Source of the DNA: Paraburkholderia caffeinitolerans
GTDB lineage: Bacteria > Pseudomonadota > Gammaproteobacteria > Burkholderiales > Burkholderiaceae
Assembly: GCF_902859945.1 (NCBI RefSeq)
Contig: NZ_CADIKL010000043.1
Span: 1 to 64,000, forward strand
Length of the DNA stretch: 64,000 bases
Direction: 5' to 3'
The first letter of the stretch is position 1, and every line of letters starts with the position of its first letter. Below, in pieces: positions 32,730 through 42,406 of this stretch. The notes below the pieces were generated by a model that had not been told where the DNA came from, did not search any database, and saw only the letters and a list, made by a program, of their open reading frames with translations. A program made the position numbers and the translations under genes.

Positions 32730-33098
32730 TGGTGCCGGCGACCGGACTTGAACCGGTAAGCCGTGAGGCGGCGGATTTTCGTCACACTACGTCTTTCGAC
32801 GCCTCCCGCGGAGTTCTCGCGAATGTTCGTGCGCTGGACTATGCCTTCGCCTTAGCCACGCGACGCGGGTTGAACCGCGGCAAAGCCTTAGGCGCCCCCC
32901 GTCTAGTCTCTACACCTTCCTGGCCGGTGCGAAAAGCACCAGCCGGCTTGGCTCGGCGTTGCCTCGGCGCAATGCGCGCTTGCGCATCGCAAAGTCCAGG
33001 GGTTTCTCCGAATTTGAGGGGTTCTGCACCGGCCGTTTCCGGCTGGGCACTCAATCTAGTTTTAAGTCCGCTATGTTTACCAATTTCATCACGCCGGC
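32730..33098 (-). tRNA. tRNA-Leu (UAA) interrupted by a group I intron
   Basis: On the minus strand the 5' exon (33098-33064, 35 nt) reads from GCCGGCGTGATGAAATTGG to GCGGACTT. The 3' exon (32779-32730, 50 nt) reads from AAAATCCGCCGCC to CGCCGGCACCA. Joined they give an 85-nt class II tRNA with acceptor GCCGGCG/CGCCGGC, a long variable arm, T-loop TTCAAGT and anticodon loop CTTAAAA on a GCGGA/TCCGC stem, i.e. anticodon UAA. The break falls between U34 and A35. CCA is encoded. A -10-like TAGAAT lies at 33112-33117. Without splicing no functional tRNA could form from this locus. Confidence 0.93.
32780..33063 (-). ncRNA. Group I self-splicing intron in the tRNA-Leu(UAA) anticodon
   Basis: This 284-nt insert has blocks strongly resembling, as I recall it, the Azoarcus tRNA-Ile intron (IC3-like). 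They are CAAATTCGGAGAAACC (33001-33016), GGCAACGCCGAGCCAAGC (32946-32963, P4-P6 core), GGTGTAGAGACTAGACGG (32899-32916, P3/P7 strands) and GAAGGCATAGTCCAG (32834-32848, P7/P3' side). The guide sequence GAGU (33049-33052) can pair with exon ACUU, leaving the required U-G wobble at the 5' splice site, and the intron ends in G (32780). GAAA-type tetraloops cap several stems. No homing endonuclease is encoded. Splicing would use a guanosine cofactor. Subgroup is inferred. Confidence 0.92.
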
Positions 33099-33373
33099 AA
33101 AGCGGACGCGATTCTACCATTGGCACAGCGATTCCGGCTCAAGCCGATGACGACGTCATCCGGCTCGCAGCGCGCAAGTCACGCAATCAATATGTTGCGC
33201 ACACAACGTGTCTAAAGTTTGCCCCAGGCACTCGGCTGCGCGAGGGGCGGCACGATCGCACACGCTCCGGTATGATCGGCACGCCCGAACTCATGCAAAC
33301 TGCGTCTTACCGGCATGAGCGAGGGTAACCATTTCAGCATCCCGTATCGCTGGGCGCCGCCCGCACTGTGCAC

Positions 33374-34576
33374 ATGTCCACACCCGATTCCGCATCCACT
33401 GGCGAACGCCAGTCGCTGAGCGGCCTGCTGCTGTTGCTCGCGACCATCGCGGGCGTCGCGGTCGCGAACATCTACTACAACCAGCCGCTGCTCGACGACT
33501 TCCGCCATACGTTCCCCGCCGGAGCCGCGTGGATCGGCGCAGTGCCTGCCGCCACGCAGCTTGGCTACGCACTGGGGATGCTCCTGCTCGCGCCGCTCGG
33601 CGACCGTATCGACCGGCGCCGCATCATCCTCGTGCAGACGGGGCTGCTCTGTCTCGCCCTGCTTGCCGCGGCAACCGCGCCCACGCTGCCGGTGCTGATT
33701 GGCGCGAGCCTCGCCATCGGCGTGCTCGCCACCATCGCTCAGCAAGCCGTGCCGTTCTCGGCCGAACTCGCGCCGCCCGAACAGCGCGGCCACGCTGTGG
33801 GCACCGTCATGAGCGGTCTCCTGCTCGGCATCCTGCTCGCGCGCACGGCGGCCGGGTTCGTCGGCCAGTACTTCGGCTGGCGCACGGTGTTCGCCGCGTC
33901 GATCGCCGCGCTGCTCGTGCTCGCCGTGGTGGTAGTGAAAAAGCTGCCGAAGAGCCAGCCGACATCGACGCTCGGCTACGGCAAGCTGCTTGCCACGCTC
34001 TGGCATCTCACGGTCGAATTGCGCGGCCTGCGCGAGGCCTCGGCTATCGGCGCGTGCCTCTTTGCGGCGTTCAGCCTGTTCTGGCCCGTGCTCACGCTGC
34101 TGCTCGCGGGCGAGCCGTTCCACCTCGGCTCCCAGGTGGCCGGTCTGTTCGGTATCGTCGGCGCGGCGGGCGCGCTCGCGGCGCCGTGGGCGGGCCGCTC
34201 CGCCGACAAACGCGGCCCGCGCGCCGTCATCACGCTTTCGATCGCACTCATCGCCCTCGCGTTCGTGATCTTCGCGTTTTCGGGCACGAGCCTGATCGGC
34301 CTCGTAATTGGCGTGATCGTGCTCGACGTGGGTGTGCAGGCCGCGCAGATCTCGAACCAGTCGCGCATCTATGCGCTGCGCCCCGAAGCGCGCAGCCGCG
34401 TAAATACCGTGTTCATGGTCTGCTACTTCATCGGCGGGGCAACGGGATCGGCAGTGGGCGCAGCCACCTGGCATGCGTTCGGCTGGATGGGGGTGTGCGC
34501 AGCCGGTCTGGGCTTCAGCGGGCTCGCTGCGTGGATTCATTACGCCACGCGGGCGCACTCTGACGCAAGTGCGTAA
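33374..34576 (+). CDS. MFS transporter (drug/sugar efflux type)
   Basis: A 400-residue twelve-helix major facilitator. IYYNQPLLDDF after helix 1, GPLGDR-like LAPLGDRIDRRRII (motif A) and the repeated small-residue helices mark the DHA1/arabinose-efflux type. The central loop is short (KKLPKSQPTST). The start at 33374 (MSTPDSA) is chosen over a GTG two codons upstream. Substrate is unknown; members export drugs, sugars or organic acids. It follows the tRNA-Leu gene on the opposite strand and precedes the entericidin gene. Confidence 0.88.
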   Translation: MSTPDSASTGERQSLSGLLLLLATIAGVAVANIYYNQPLLDDFRHTFPAGAAWIGAVPAATQLGYALGMLLLAPLGDRIDRRRIILVQTGLLCLALLAAATAPTLPVLIGASLAIGVLATIAQQAVPFSAELAPPEQRGHAVGTVMSGLLLGILLARTAAGFVGQYFGWRTVFAASIAALLVLAVVVVKKLPKSQPTSTLGYGKLLATLWHLTVELRGLREASAIGACLFAAFSLFWPVLTLLLAGEPFHLGSQVAGLFGIVGAAGALAAPWAGRSADKRGPRAVITLSIALIALAFVIFAFSGTSLIGLVIGVIVLDVGVQAAQISNQSRIYALRPEARSRVNTVFMVCYFIGGATGSAVGAATWHAFGWMGVCAAGLGFSGLAAWIHYATRAHSDASA

Positions 34577-34695
34577 CCGTGTAATACGCTTTCGCCGCGT
34601 GGAATACGTGTTCGCGCAGCATCGCGAATTCGTGAAATCGTCCAGGCACGGGGTGTGCTCAACAAGGTTTCCCTCACTCAGCGGAGACCCTTCTC

Positions 34696-34833
34696 ATGAA
34701 ACGCCTGATTGCCCTCTTTCTCGTCACCGCGTCGGTTGCGGCGCTGGCCGCCTGCAATACCGTCGCGGGCGCGGGCGAGGACCTGTCCTCGGGCGGCCAC
34801 GCCATCACGAACAGCGCCGAGAAAGCGAAGTAA
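34696..34833 (+). CDS. Entericidin-like small lipoprotein
   Basis: A 45-codon gene. It reads MKRLIALFLVTASVAALAAC then NTVAGAGEDLSSGGHAITNSAEKAK. The lipobox ALAAC and the Gly-rich, amphipathic tail of about 25 residues are the signature of the entericidin A/B family, small envelope lipoproteins linked to stationary phase and cell lysis balance in enterics. No antidote partner gene is adjacent, and such single copies are common in proteobacteria. CTTCTC before the ATG is not a strong ribosome site; GGAG lies about 10 nt upstream (GCGGAGACCC). Confidence 0.85.
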   Translation: MKRLIALFLVTASVAALAACNTVAGAGEDLSSGGHAITNSAEKAK

Positions 34834-34940
34834 CCGGCGCGGCATCCGCGACGCCGGCGCACCATGCCGGCGCCGTGACTGCCTACCAGCGCTCCAGCAT
34901 GAGTTGAAAAACCCTTCGCGCTACGAACGATCCGGCAACG

Positions 34941-35936
34941 TCAGGACCCACGCCGCCGGTCGTCAAACAGGAACGAGAGCCCAACGCTGCCGAGAATCAG
35001 TACAGTGGCAATGATCGTGCCGAGCGTAATCGGCTCGCCGAGCGTGAGCGCCCCGATGATCACCGCAACGACCGGGTTCACGTACATGCAGCTGCTTGCC
35101 ACGATCGGACTCGTGTGCCGGATCAGATAACCGTAGGCCACATACGCGGCCATCGTGCCGATCATCATCAGGTAGACGAACGCGACCACCGGCAAGAAGT
35201 GCAGCGCGCCCATGCGTTCGCCGGTGATCCATGCCACCAGCGTCGAGATCGCACCGCCAAGACCGATTTGCAGCGCCGTCGCAACGAACAGATCGGAGGG
35301 CAACTCGAGCCGCCCCGCGAGATGCGCGCCGACCGCCCAGAAGAGCGCACCGCCGAGAATCGCGAGGCTGCCGCCCGCAGTGCCGCTCGCCCCACCGTCG
35401 TGGCTGAGGATCGCGATGCCGACGAGACCGAGCGCCACCGCCGCCCATTCGCCCTTCGCGACACGCCGTCCGGCCGCGGCGGCAATGAGCGTGGCGAACA
35501 ACGGCACGGTCGCGACCATCACGGCCGCGGTGCCTGTGCCGACCGTGCGCATGCCGTAAGCCAGCATGCCGCTCGACAAGCCCACCAGCATCGTGCCGAC
35601 GACGCCCGCGTTACGCACCTGGGCAAGCGTCGGCATGGGGGGACGCCGGCGCACGGCGAACACAAAGAGCCCGATGCCCGCGAGCAGGTTTCGCAGGCCC
35701 GAGAGCAGCAGTGGCGGAAACGAGCCCAGCGCCACATGCACGCCGAGATAGGTCGAGCCCCAAACGAAGTAGACGACCGCGAGCGATAGCGCGACGCGGC
35801 CGCCGCGCGACTGCGGCAAGCGCACGCTGCGTGCGAGACGCCAGCATTGTGTGCCGGTCTGTATCAGCGCCTGTAGCAGCCCATGGGCGAGTGAGCCGCC
35901 AGTCCAGCGAGAAGGCAAACGGGGAGGCATCGTCAT
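34941..35936 (-). CDS. EamA/DMT-family transporter (YedA-like)
   Basis: About 331 residues with ten predicted membrane helices arranged as two EamA repeats, the first starting VYFVWGSTYLGVHVALGSFPPLLLSG near residue 55 and the second near 200 (LAILGGALFWAVGAHLAGR). The VWGSTYLGV motif is typical of the drug/metabolite transporter superfamily. An N-terminal cytoplasmic extension of about 45 residues precedes helix 1, so the true start may lie inside it; ATG at 35930 and 35936 are the outermost options. Substrate unknown. Confidence 0.85.
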   Translation of the reverse strand: MTMPPRLPSRWTGGSLAHGLLQALIQTGTQCWRLARSVRLPQSRGGRVALSLAVVYFVWGSTYLGVHVALGSFPPLLLSGLRNLLAGIGLFVFAVRRRPPMPTLAQVRNAGVVGTMLVGLSSGMLAYGMRTVGTGTAAVMVATVPLFATLIAAAAGRRVAKGEWAAVALGLVGIAILSHDGGASGTAGGSLAILGGALFWAVGAHLAGRLELPSDLFVATALQIGLGGAISTLVAWITGERMGALHFLPVVAFVYLMMIGTMAAYVAYGYLIRHTSPIVASSCMYVNPVVAVIIGALTLGEPITLGTIIATVLILGSVGLSFLFDDRRRGS

Positions 35937-36633
35937 TGCCCCGCGGAGAGACTAAGGACTGACCGCGGACACCCCGCCGGACATGGGACGGGACGAATGA
36001 GGCGCAACGGCATGATGGCAGCAGCGAAAAAGAAAGTGCGAGATGTGTCTCGATACGCCGCAATGTGGGCACTAAGGACACGAAGAGCCCGAATCGGGCG
36101 CCACGCATTATGCAACAAGGCACCCCGTTGCGGACGAGGTGAGCATGCTTTATGCGCAAGGCGTGCAGCTTGCGCGCAACGCCGGCTGAAACGCCGTGCT
36201 GGAAAGCCCGCCACGGTGGCCACAGCGCCAATCTGCGGCAAGACGTCGCTACCCCCTCACCGACGCCGTACGCATCGTCCACGCGAGTTGCCTGCGCAGG
36301 TCGTCCGTGAATAACAAGACCGTGTTAGCATGTCCTCTGCTTTCAATAAACTTTCACACCAATCCCTGTCGTCCCCCATGCATCCGTCGCTCACGCACCT
36401 CGCCGTGCATCTCGCCGCCCCCCTGCCGCCCCGCGCCCAGCGCGGCGCGTCTGCGTGCGCGGGAACGCTTCCGGATGCGCGCGCCGCCGCCCGACGACAT
36501 CTCCCCGGCTCCCAGGCCCCGCTCGCCGCCGCCCGGCGTCCATACTGAACCACCCTCCGCTTTCCGGAGCCGTTCGGTCGGGCTCCGGGCCGATCCCTCA
36601 CTTTTTCAAACCCGGATCGTAAGGAGAACCACC
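35937..36633. other. Intergenic region upstream of rnk
   Basis: About 700 bp separating the EamA gene from rnk. It includes compositionally odd frames (Ala/Pro/Arg-rich, for example around 36378-36548) without ribosome sites, which I do not accept as genes. An AT-rich patch at 36340-36360 may hold the rnk promoter. Nothing else is recognised. Confidence 0.45.
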
Positions 36634-37041
36634 ATGTCGAAGAAAATCCGCTATCTGACCGAGCTCGATCTCGCTCGCCTCGAAAAATGCGCCGCTGAAC
36701 CCGGCGCGGCCCCCGCACGCCAACTCATGCTCGACGACCTGCTCGAACGCGCGGAGATCGTCGACTCGCGCAAGGTCGCAGCCAATGTCGTCACCATGAA
36801 CTCGCAGGTCACGCTCGTGAACGAACGCACGGGCGAGGAAGTCACGTTCACCGTGGTCTATCCGGTGAGCGCCAATCTCAACGCCGGACGCCTGAACGTT
36901 TTTTCGCCCGCGGGCCTCGCGCTGCTGGGCGCGAAGCGCGGCGAGTCCGTGCGCTTCACGCCGCCCAGCGGCGCCGTCGAGACGTTCAAGATCGGCCGCA
37001 TCCTGTTTCAGCCCGAAGCCGCGGACGATTTCACGCTATAA
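36634..37041 (+). CDS. rnk: Nucleoside diphosphate kinase regulator Rnk
   Basis: A 135-residue protein with an N-terminal coiled region (RYLTELDLARLEKCA) and a C-terminal GreA/GreB-type FKBP-like domain (VTLVNERTGEEVTFTVVYP, then NVFSPAGLALLGAKRGESV). Rnk binds RNA polymerase in the secondary channel like Gre factors but lacks the acidic cleavage tip; it was named for effects on Ndk. The start at 36634 follows AAGGAGAACCACC. It is monocistronic in this window, with the TPP riboswitch of thiC beginning 88 bp after its stop. Confidence 0.9.
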   Translation: MSKKIRYLTELDLARLEKCAAEPGAAPARQLMLDDLLERAEIVDSRKVAANVVTMNSQVTLVNERTGEEVTFTVVYPVSANLNAGRLNVFSPAGLALLGAKRGESVRFTPPSGAVETFKIGRILFQPEAADDFTL

Positions 37042-37129
37042 GCAACGCGCGTCCACGCTCCGCCTGGCACATTTCACACGCCAGAGCACTTGCCAGATCG
37101 TCGCAGCACGGTGTATCGTTTGGCCTGCT

Positions 37130-37250
37130 TACGCGGGGGTCCTGCGTCATGCGCCGCTTCGAATCGTTCAGACGAATGTTCAAGCCGCGTATTGCGTGGG
37201 TGAGAAATACCCTTTGAACCTGATCTGGATAATGCCAGCGCAGGGAAGCG
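37130..37250 (+). promoter_or_regulatory. TPP (THI-box) riboswitch of thiC
   Basis: The aptamer opens with ACGCGGGGGTCC and carries the highly conserved GGGTGAGAAATACCC and GAACCTGATCTGGATAATGCC blocks, closing with AGCGCAGGGAAGCG. These are the hallmark P2/J2-4/P4 and P5 sequences that bind thiamine pyrophosphate. It sits 115 bp upstream of thiC, the universal thiamine-biosynthesis context. Confidence 0.97.
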
Positions 37251-37252
37251 TC

Positions 37253-37297
37253 CGGACTTCGCAACGCAAACGCCTCACCTCATCACAGCGAAGTCCG
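37253..37297 (+). promoter_or_regulatory. Hairpin between riboswitch and thiC (expression platform candidate)
   Basis: CGGACTTCGC (37253-37262) pairs perfectly with GCGAAGTCCG (37288-37297) across a 25-nt loop. It directly follows the aptamer and has no T-run, so it looks less like an intrinsic terminator than a structural switch acting on Rho access or translation. Role inferred. Confidence 0.5.
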
Positions 37298-37364
37298 TCC
37301 ACGTTCCGTCTCATCTCCTGCTAAGCCGCTGTTCCCACTTTGCTTTGCATGGAGAGAGAGACGC

Positions 37365-39296
<1,932 letters not shown>

Positions 39297-39408
39297 GGCA
39301 CGCAAGACGGTGCGCTGCGCGCCGCGAAACAATTTCTAACGACTCCGACAACTCGTTGACAAGCGCACACACCCGGATACGGGAGACGCTTCTACGATGG
39401 ATGTATTG

Positions 39409-39444
39409 GAGGCGCATCAGGCAGGAAAGCGTCTGATGCGCCTC
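39409..39444 (+). promoter_or_regulatory. 12-bp perfect hairpin in the leader of the glycine-zipper lipoprotein
   Basis: GAGGCGCATCAG and CTGATGCGCCTC pair perfectly across a 12-nt loop, 24 bp upstream of the lipoprotein ATG. There is no T-run, so it is not a clear terminator for thiC; it could stabilise the mRNA or act as a protein- or RNA-binding element. Confidence 0.5.
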
Positions 39445-39468
39445 GCCCGATACAACAGGAGTCGAAAA

Positions 39469-39690
39469 ATGAAAACACTCGCACGCGCACGCACCCTCCT
39501 CACTGTGACCACGCTCGTTGCCGTGATCGGCAGCCTCTCGGCTTGCGACAACATGTCGAGGCGCGACCGCGACACGGCAATCGGCGCGGGTGTCGGCGGC
39601 GTCGCGGGCGCGGCCATCGGCGGCAGTGCGCTCTCCACGATCGGCGGTGCCGCAGTGGGCGGCGTCATCGGCAATCAGGTCGGCAAGTAA
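39469..39690 (+). CDS. Glycine-zipper 2TM lipoprotein (OsmB-like)
   Basis: A 73-residue lipoprotein with signal MKTLARARTLLTVTTLVAVI and lipobox LSAC at about 24-27. A glycine-zipper segment follows: IGAGVGGVAGAAIGGSALST then GGAAVGGVIGNQVG, with GxxxG spacing typical of the OsmB/Rick_17kDa-like family that sits in or spans the outer membrane. The start at 39469 follows an ACAGGAG ribosome site. The function is structural or stress-related by family; no direct evidence here. Confidence 0.85.
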   Translation: MKTLARARTLLTVTTLVAVIGSLSACDNMSRRDRDTAIGAGVGGVAGAAIGGSALSTIGGAAVGGVIGNQVGK

Positions 39691-40003
39691 GGGCTGCATC
39701 CGCCCGACCTGACACGACAAAAAACCCACGACATTACAACAGGCAAATTAGCCGGCAATCCCGGTTGCACATGCCGGCTTCAGAGAGGATACGCGGCGCA
39801 TGTCTCGCAAGAGCATGCGCCGCGTTTGCATTTGGCCACGACCCTACATGCCCGTGTTCGTGCATGCAGTCATGCAAGCCCGTGAAATATCCGGTGACGC
39901 GAGTGCAACACAAGGTTGCGGTGAGGAGCGTAAGCTCGATCGATCAGGTTCCGGGTGCCCGGCGCTTCAACCAGACGCCTGCCGGCCGCGAAAGGAGTCC
40001 GCC
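39691..40003 (+). other. Intergenic region between two lipoprotein genes
   Basis: About 310 bp with a possible weak hairpin (CCGG...CCGG near 39756-39776) and no convincing gene. It probably carries the promoter of the Tyr/Pro-rich lipoprotein, but no -35/-10 pair is clear. Confidence 0.4.
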
Positions 40004-40468
40004 ATGAATCGCCCCTTAGCCGCACTTGCCTCGCCTTGCTGCGCCTCCGCGCGCCCATTCTGGTCGAGCCGAACGTGGGCACGCGGCGCGCTCAAGCGGG
40101 TCCCGATGCTCAGCGCAACGGCCGCTCTGCTCGCGCTTTCCGGCTGCTATTACTATTACCCATACGGCTATTCGCCGTACTACTACAGCGCGGTGCCCGC
40201 CGCGAGCACACAGCACGAAAACGCGGTTCTGCAGACCAGCCCGCAAGCGAGCCTGCCCGCCAACCCCGCACCCGCGGCCGTCCCCGATACCCAATACCCG
40301 GGACCGCTCTATCCCTCGCCGCCTGTTGCTGTCGCGGCCTGGCCAGTCTATCCAGCGTATCCGGCTTATCCCGCGTATTACCCCTATCCCGCGTGGGGAT
40401 GGGGCGCGCCCGCGATCTCCTTTGGCTTTGGCTACTGGAGCGGCGGTGGCGGCCACTGGCATCACTAA
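40004..40468 (+). CDS. Tyr/Pro-rich putative lipoprotein, 154 aa
   Basis: The ATG at 40004 follows AAAGGAGTCCGCC. A positively charged stretch precedes a hydrophobic run ending ATAALLALSGC, a lipobox, so the mature protein begins at about Cys48; a start at 40106 nearer the signal is possible. The mature part is highly repetitive in Tyr, Pro and Ala (YYYYPYGYSPYYY near 49-60; YPAYPAYPAYYPYPA near 125-140), with a Gly/Trp-rich C-terminus ending HWHH. Such proteins are extracellular or envelope-exposed and low in complexity. No function is recognised. Confidence 0.7.
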   Translation: MNRPLAALASPCCASARPFWSSRTWARGALKRVPMLSATAALLALSGCYYYYPYGYSPYYYSAVPAASTQHENAVLQTSPQASLPANPAPAAVPDTQYPGPLYPSPPVAVAAWPVYPAYPAYPAYYPYPAWGWGAPAISFGFGYWSGGGGHWHH

Positions 40469-40694
40469 GTGCCACGCGCGCCGCACGACCGTACTTTCCC
40501 TCCTTGACGCTCCCGAACCATTTTCTATGCTGCTATTGGGTATCGGGTACTGAAGCACAGCCTTACTGAATTCCCCTCCCCACGGCGGCGCCCGGGTCTA
40601 CCGCGCGCCGCACGCACTGCCGACGCCACGCCCGGCACACCCTTGCGCCCGCACGCATCGATGCGCCGATACCAATCAGCACAAAGGAGACGTC

Positions 40695-42296
40695 ATGTTC
40701 CACCAGCTGTTGACTCCCATCGGCAATTCGCTCTTCCTGTCGTTCATCGTGGCGGTGCTGCCGATCGCCGTGGTGCTCGTCCTGTTGGGCTGGGCGCGCC
40801 GGCCCGCGTGGCAGGCTTCGCTCGCGGGCCTCATCGTGGGCCTCGTCGTCGCGATCGTGGGCTGGCAGTTTCCCGTCAATCTCGCCATCAGTTCGGTGCT
40901 CAACGGCGTGGTTTTCGCGCTGTGGCCGGTCATGTGGATCGTCGTCACGGCCATCCTGCTTTACAACATTGCTGTGCGCTCAGGGCGCTTCGCGGCGTTT
41001 CGCATGTGGCTGCTCGACAATCTGCCCAATGACCGGCGCATCGTGCTCGTGGTGGTGGGCTTTTCGTTCGGCGCGCTGTTCGAAGGCATCTCGGGTTTCG
41101 GCACGCCCGTCGCGATCACCAGTTCACTCCTGATCATGCTCGGCTTCCCGGCGCTCGAAGCGCTCACCTTCACGCTGATCTTCAATACCGCGCCGGTGGC
41201 GTTCGGCGCGCTCGGCGTGCCGATCACGGTGCTCGGCGCGGTCACTCACCTGCCCGCCGACGCGCTCGGCCAAATGGTCGGCCGCCAGCTGCCATTCTTC
41301 GCGGTGGCGCTGCCGTTCTACGTAATCGCCATCTACGCGGGCGTGGGCGGCATGCTGCGCATCTGGCCGGTGCTGCTGGTCTCGGGCGGCAGCTTCGCGC
41401 TCACGCAGTTCGTCACGGCGAACTACATCAACTACAGCCTGACCGACGTGCTCTCTTCGCTCGTCTCGCTGATCCTCACGATCCTGTTCCTGCGCGTGTG
41501 GAAACCCGCGCCCGACCCGCGCTTCGAGATCAAGGTGGACCGCGCCAAGGAAGTACGCGGCGATGTCTCGGGCACACAGGGATGGTATCCATGGATCATC
41601 GTGGCGGTGGTCGTGATTCTCTGGACGATCGCCAAGGTGTTCGCGCTCGGCGACCTCAAAGTGCACTGGCCGGGCCTCGACAAGGCCGTCTACATCACGC
41701 TGTACAAGACGCCGTATGGCGCGATCTGGGACTTCCAGCCGCTCGGCACAGGCACCGCGATCCTGCTTGCGGCCATTCTCACGGCGTTGGTCGTGCGGCT
41801 CAAGCCCGCCGACTTCGGCGCCGCTATCGTCGACACGTGGGTGCAAACGCGCATCGCCATCCTGACCGTCGCCACCATCGTCGGGCTCGCGTTCTTGATG
41901 AACTACTCAGGCCTGACTTATACGCTGGGTCTCGGCGTGGCCTCGGTGGGCGCGTTCTTCCCGCTTGTCTCGGCGTTCCTCGGCTGGGTGGCCGTGTTCC
42001 TCTCGGGCAGCGATACCTCAGGCAACGCGCTATTCGGCAATCTTCAGGTGGTGGCCGCGAACCAGCTCAACCTCAACCCCGTGCTCATGGCAGCGACCAA
42101 TTCGTCGGGCGGCGTCATGGGCAAGATGATCTCGCCGCAAAACATCGCGACGGGCGTGGCGACCACCGACCTCAAAGGCCAGGAAGGCCATGTGTTCGCG
42201 AAAACCTTCAAGCACTCGATCCTGCTGACGGTGCTGCTCGGCATTCTCGTGTGGCTTCAGCAGAACGTGTTCACGTGGATGATTCCGCCGCATTGA
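40695..42296 (+). CDS. lctP: L-lactate permease (LctP family)
   Basis: A 533-residue polytopic inner-membrane transporter with twelve or more helices, importing L-lactate (or glycolate) with protons. Family motifs are FEGISGFGTPVAITSSLLIMLGF near 137-160, FNTAPVAFGALGVPI, and FLSGSDTSGNALFGNLQ with TNSSGGVMGKMISPQN in the C-terminal third. The start at 40695 follows AAAGGAGACGTC. It is monocistronic, ending at a strong bidirectional terminator. No lactate dehydrogenase genes are adjacent, so regulation cannot be inferred. Confidence 0.93.
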   Translation: MFHQLLTPIGNSLFLSFIVAVLPIAVVLVLLGWARRPAWQASLAGLIVGLVVAIVGWQFPVNLAISSVLNGVVFALWPVMWIVVTAILLYNIAVRSGRFAAFRMWLLDNLPNDRRIVLVVVGFSFGALFEGISGFGTPVAITSSLLIMLGFPALEALTFTLIFNTAPVAFGALGVPITVLGAVTHLPADALGQMVGRQLPFFAVALPFYVIAIYAGVGGMLRIWPVLLVSGGSFALTQFVTANYINYSLTDVLSSLVSLILTILFLRVWKPAPDPRFEIKVDRAKEVRGDVSGTQGWYPWIIVAVVVILWTIAKVFALGDLKVHWPGLDKAVYITLYKTPYGAIWDFQPLGTGTAILLAAILTALVVRLKPADFGAAIVDTWVQTRIAILTVATIVGLAFLMNYSGLTYTLGLGVASVGAFFPLVSAFLGWVAVFLSGSDTSGNALFGNLQVVAANQLNLNPVLMAATNSSGGVMGKMISPQNIATGVATTDLKGQEGHVFAKTFKHSILLTVLLGILVWLQQNVFTWMIPPH

Positions 42297-42316
42297 CAGC
42301 AGCATGAAGCGTGAAT

Positions 42317-42359
42317 AAAAAACCGCCTGCGAATCGATGAATTCGCAGGCGGTTTTTTG
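42317..42359. terminator. Bidirectional terminator between lctP and bamC
   Basis: AAAAAACCGCCTGCGAA and TTCGCAGGCGGTTTTTT pair nearly perfectly around an 8-nt loop, with A-runs and T-runs on both sides. It can end rightward lctP and leftward bamC transcripts. Confidence 0.95.
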
Positions 42360-42406
42360 ATTGCCCTGGGGCGGCCTGGACGCCGCCCCCTGCATCTCGA
42401 CGATGC

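Noticed and set aside
32730..33098. tmRNA (ssrA)
   Set aside because: The T-arm and CCA end looked like tmRNA at first, but there is no tag-peptide frame, and the two exons join into a complete tRNA-Leu(UAA).
32839..33126. A 95-codon open frame across the intron as a homing endonuclease
   Set aside because: It has no LAGLIDADG, GIY-YIG or HNH motif, begins upstream of the tRNA exon and simply reads through ribozyme core sequence.
36378..36548. Small gene upstream of rnk
   Set aside because: Ala/Pro/Arg-rich composition typical of high-GC noise and no ribosome site.
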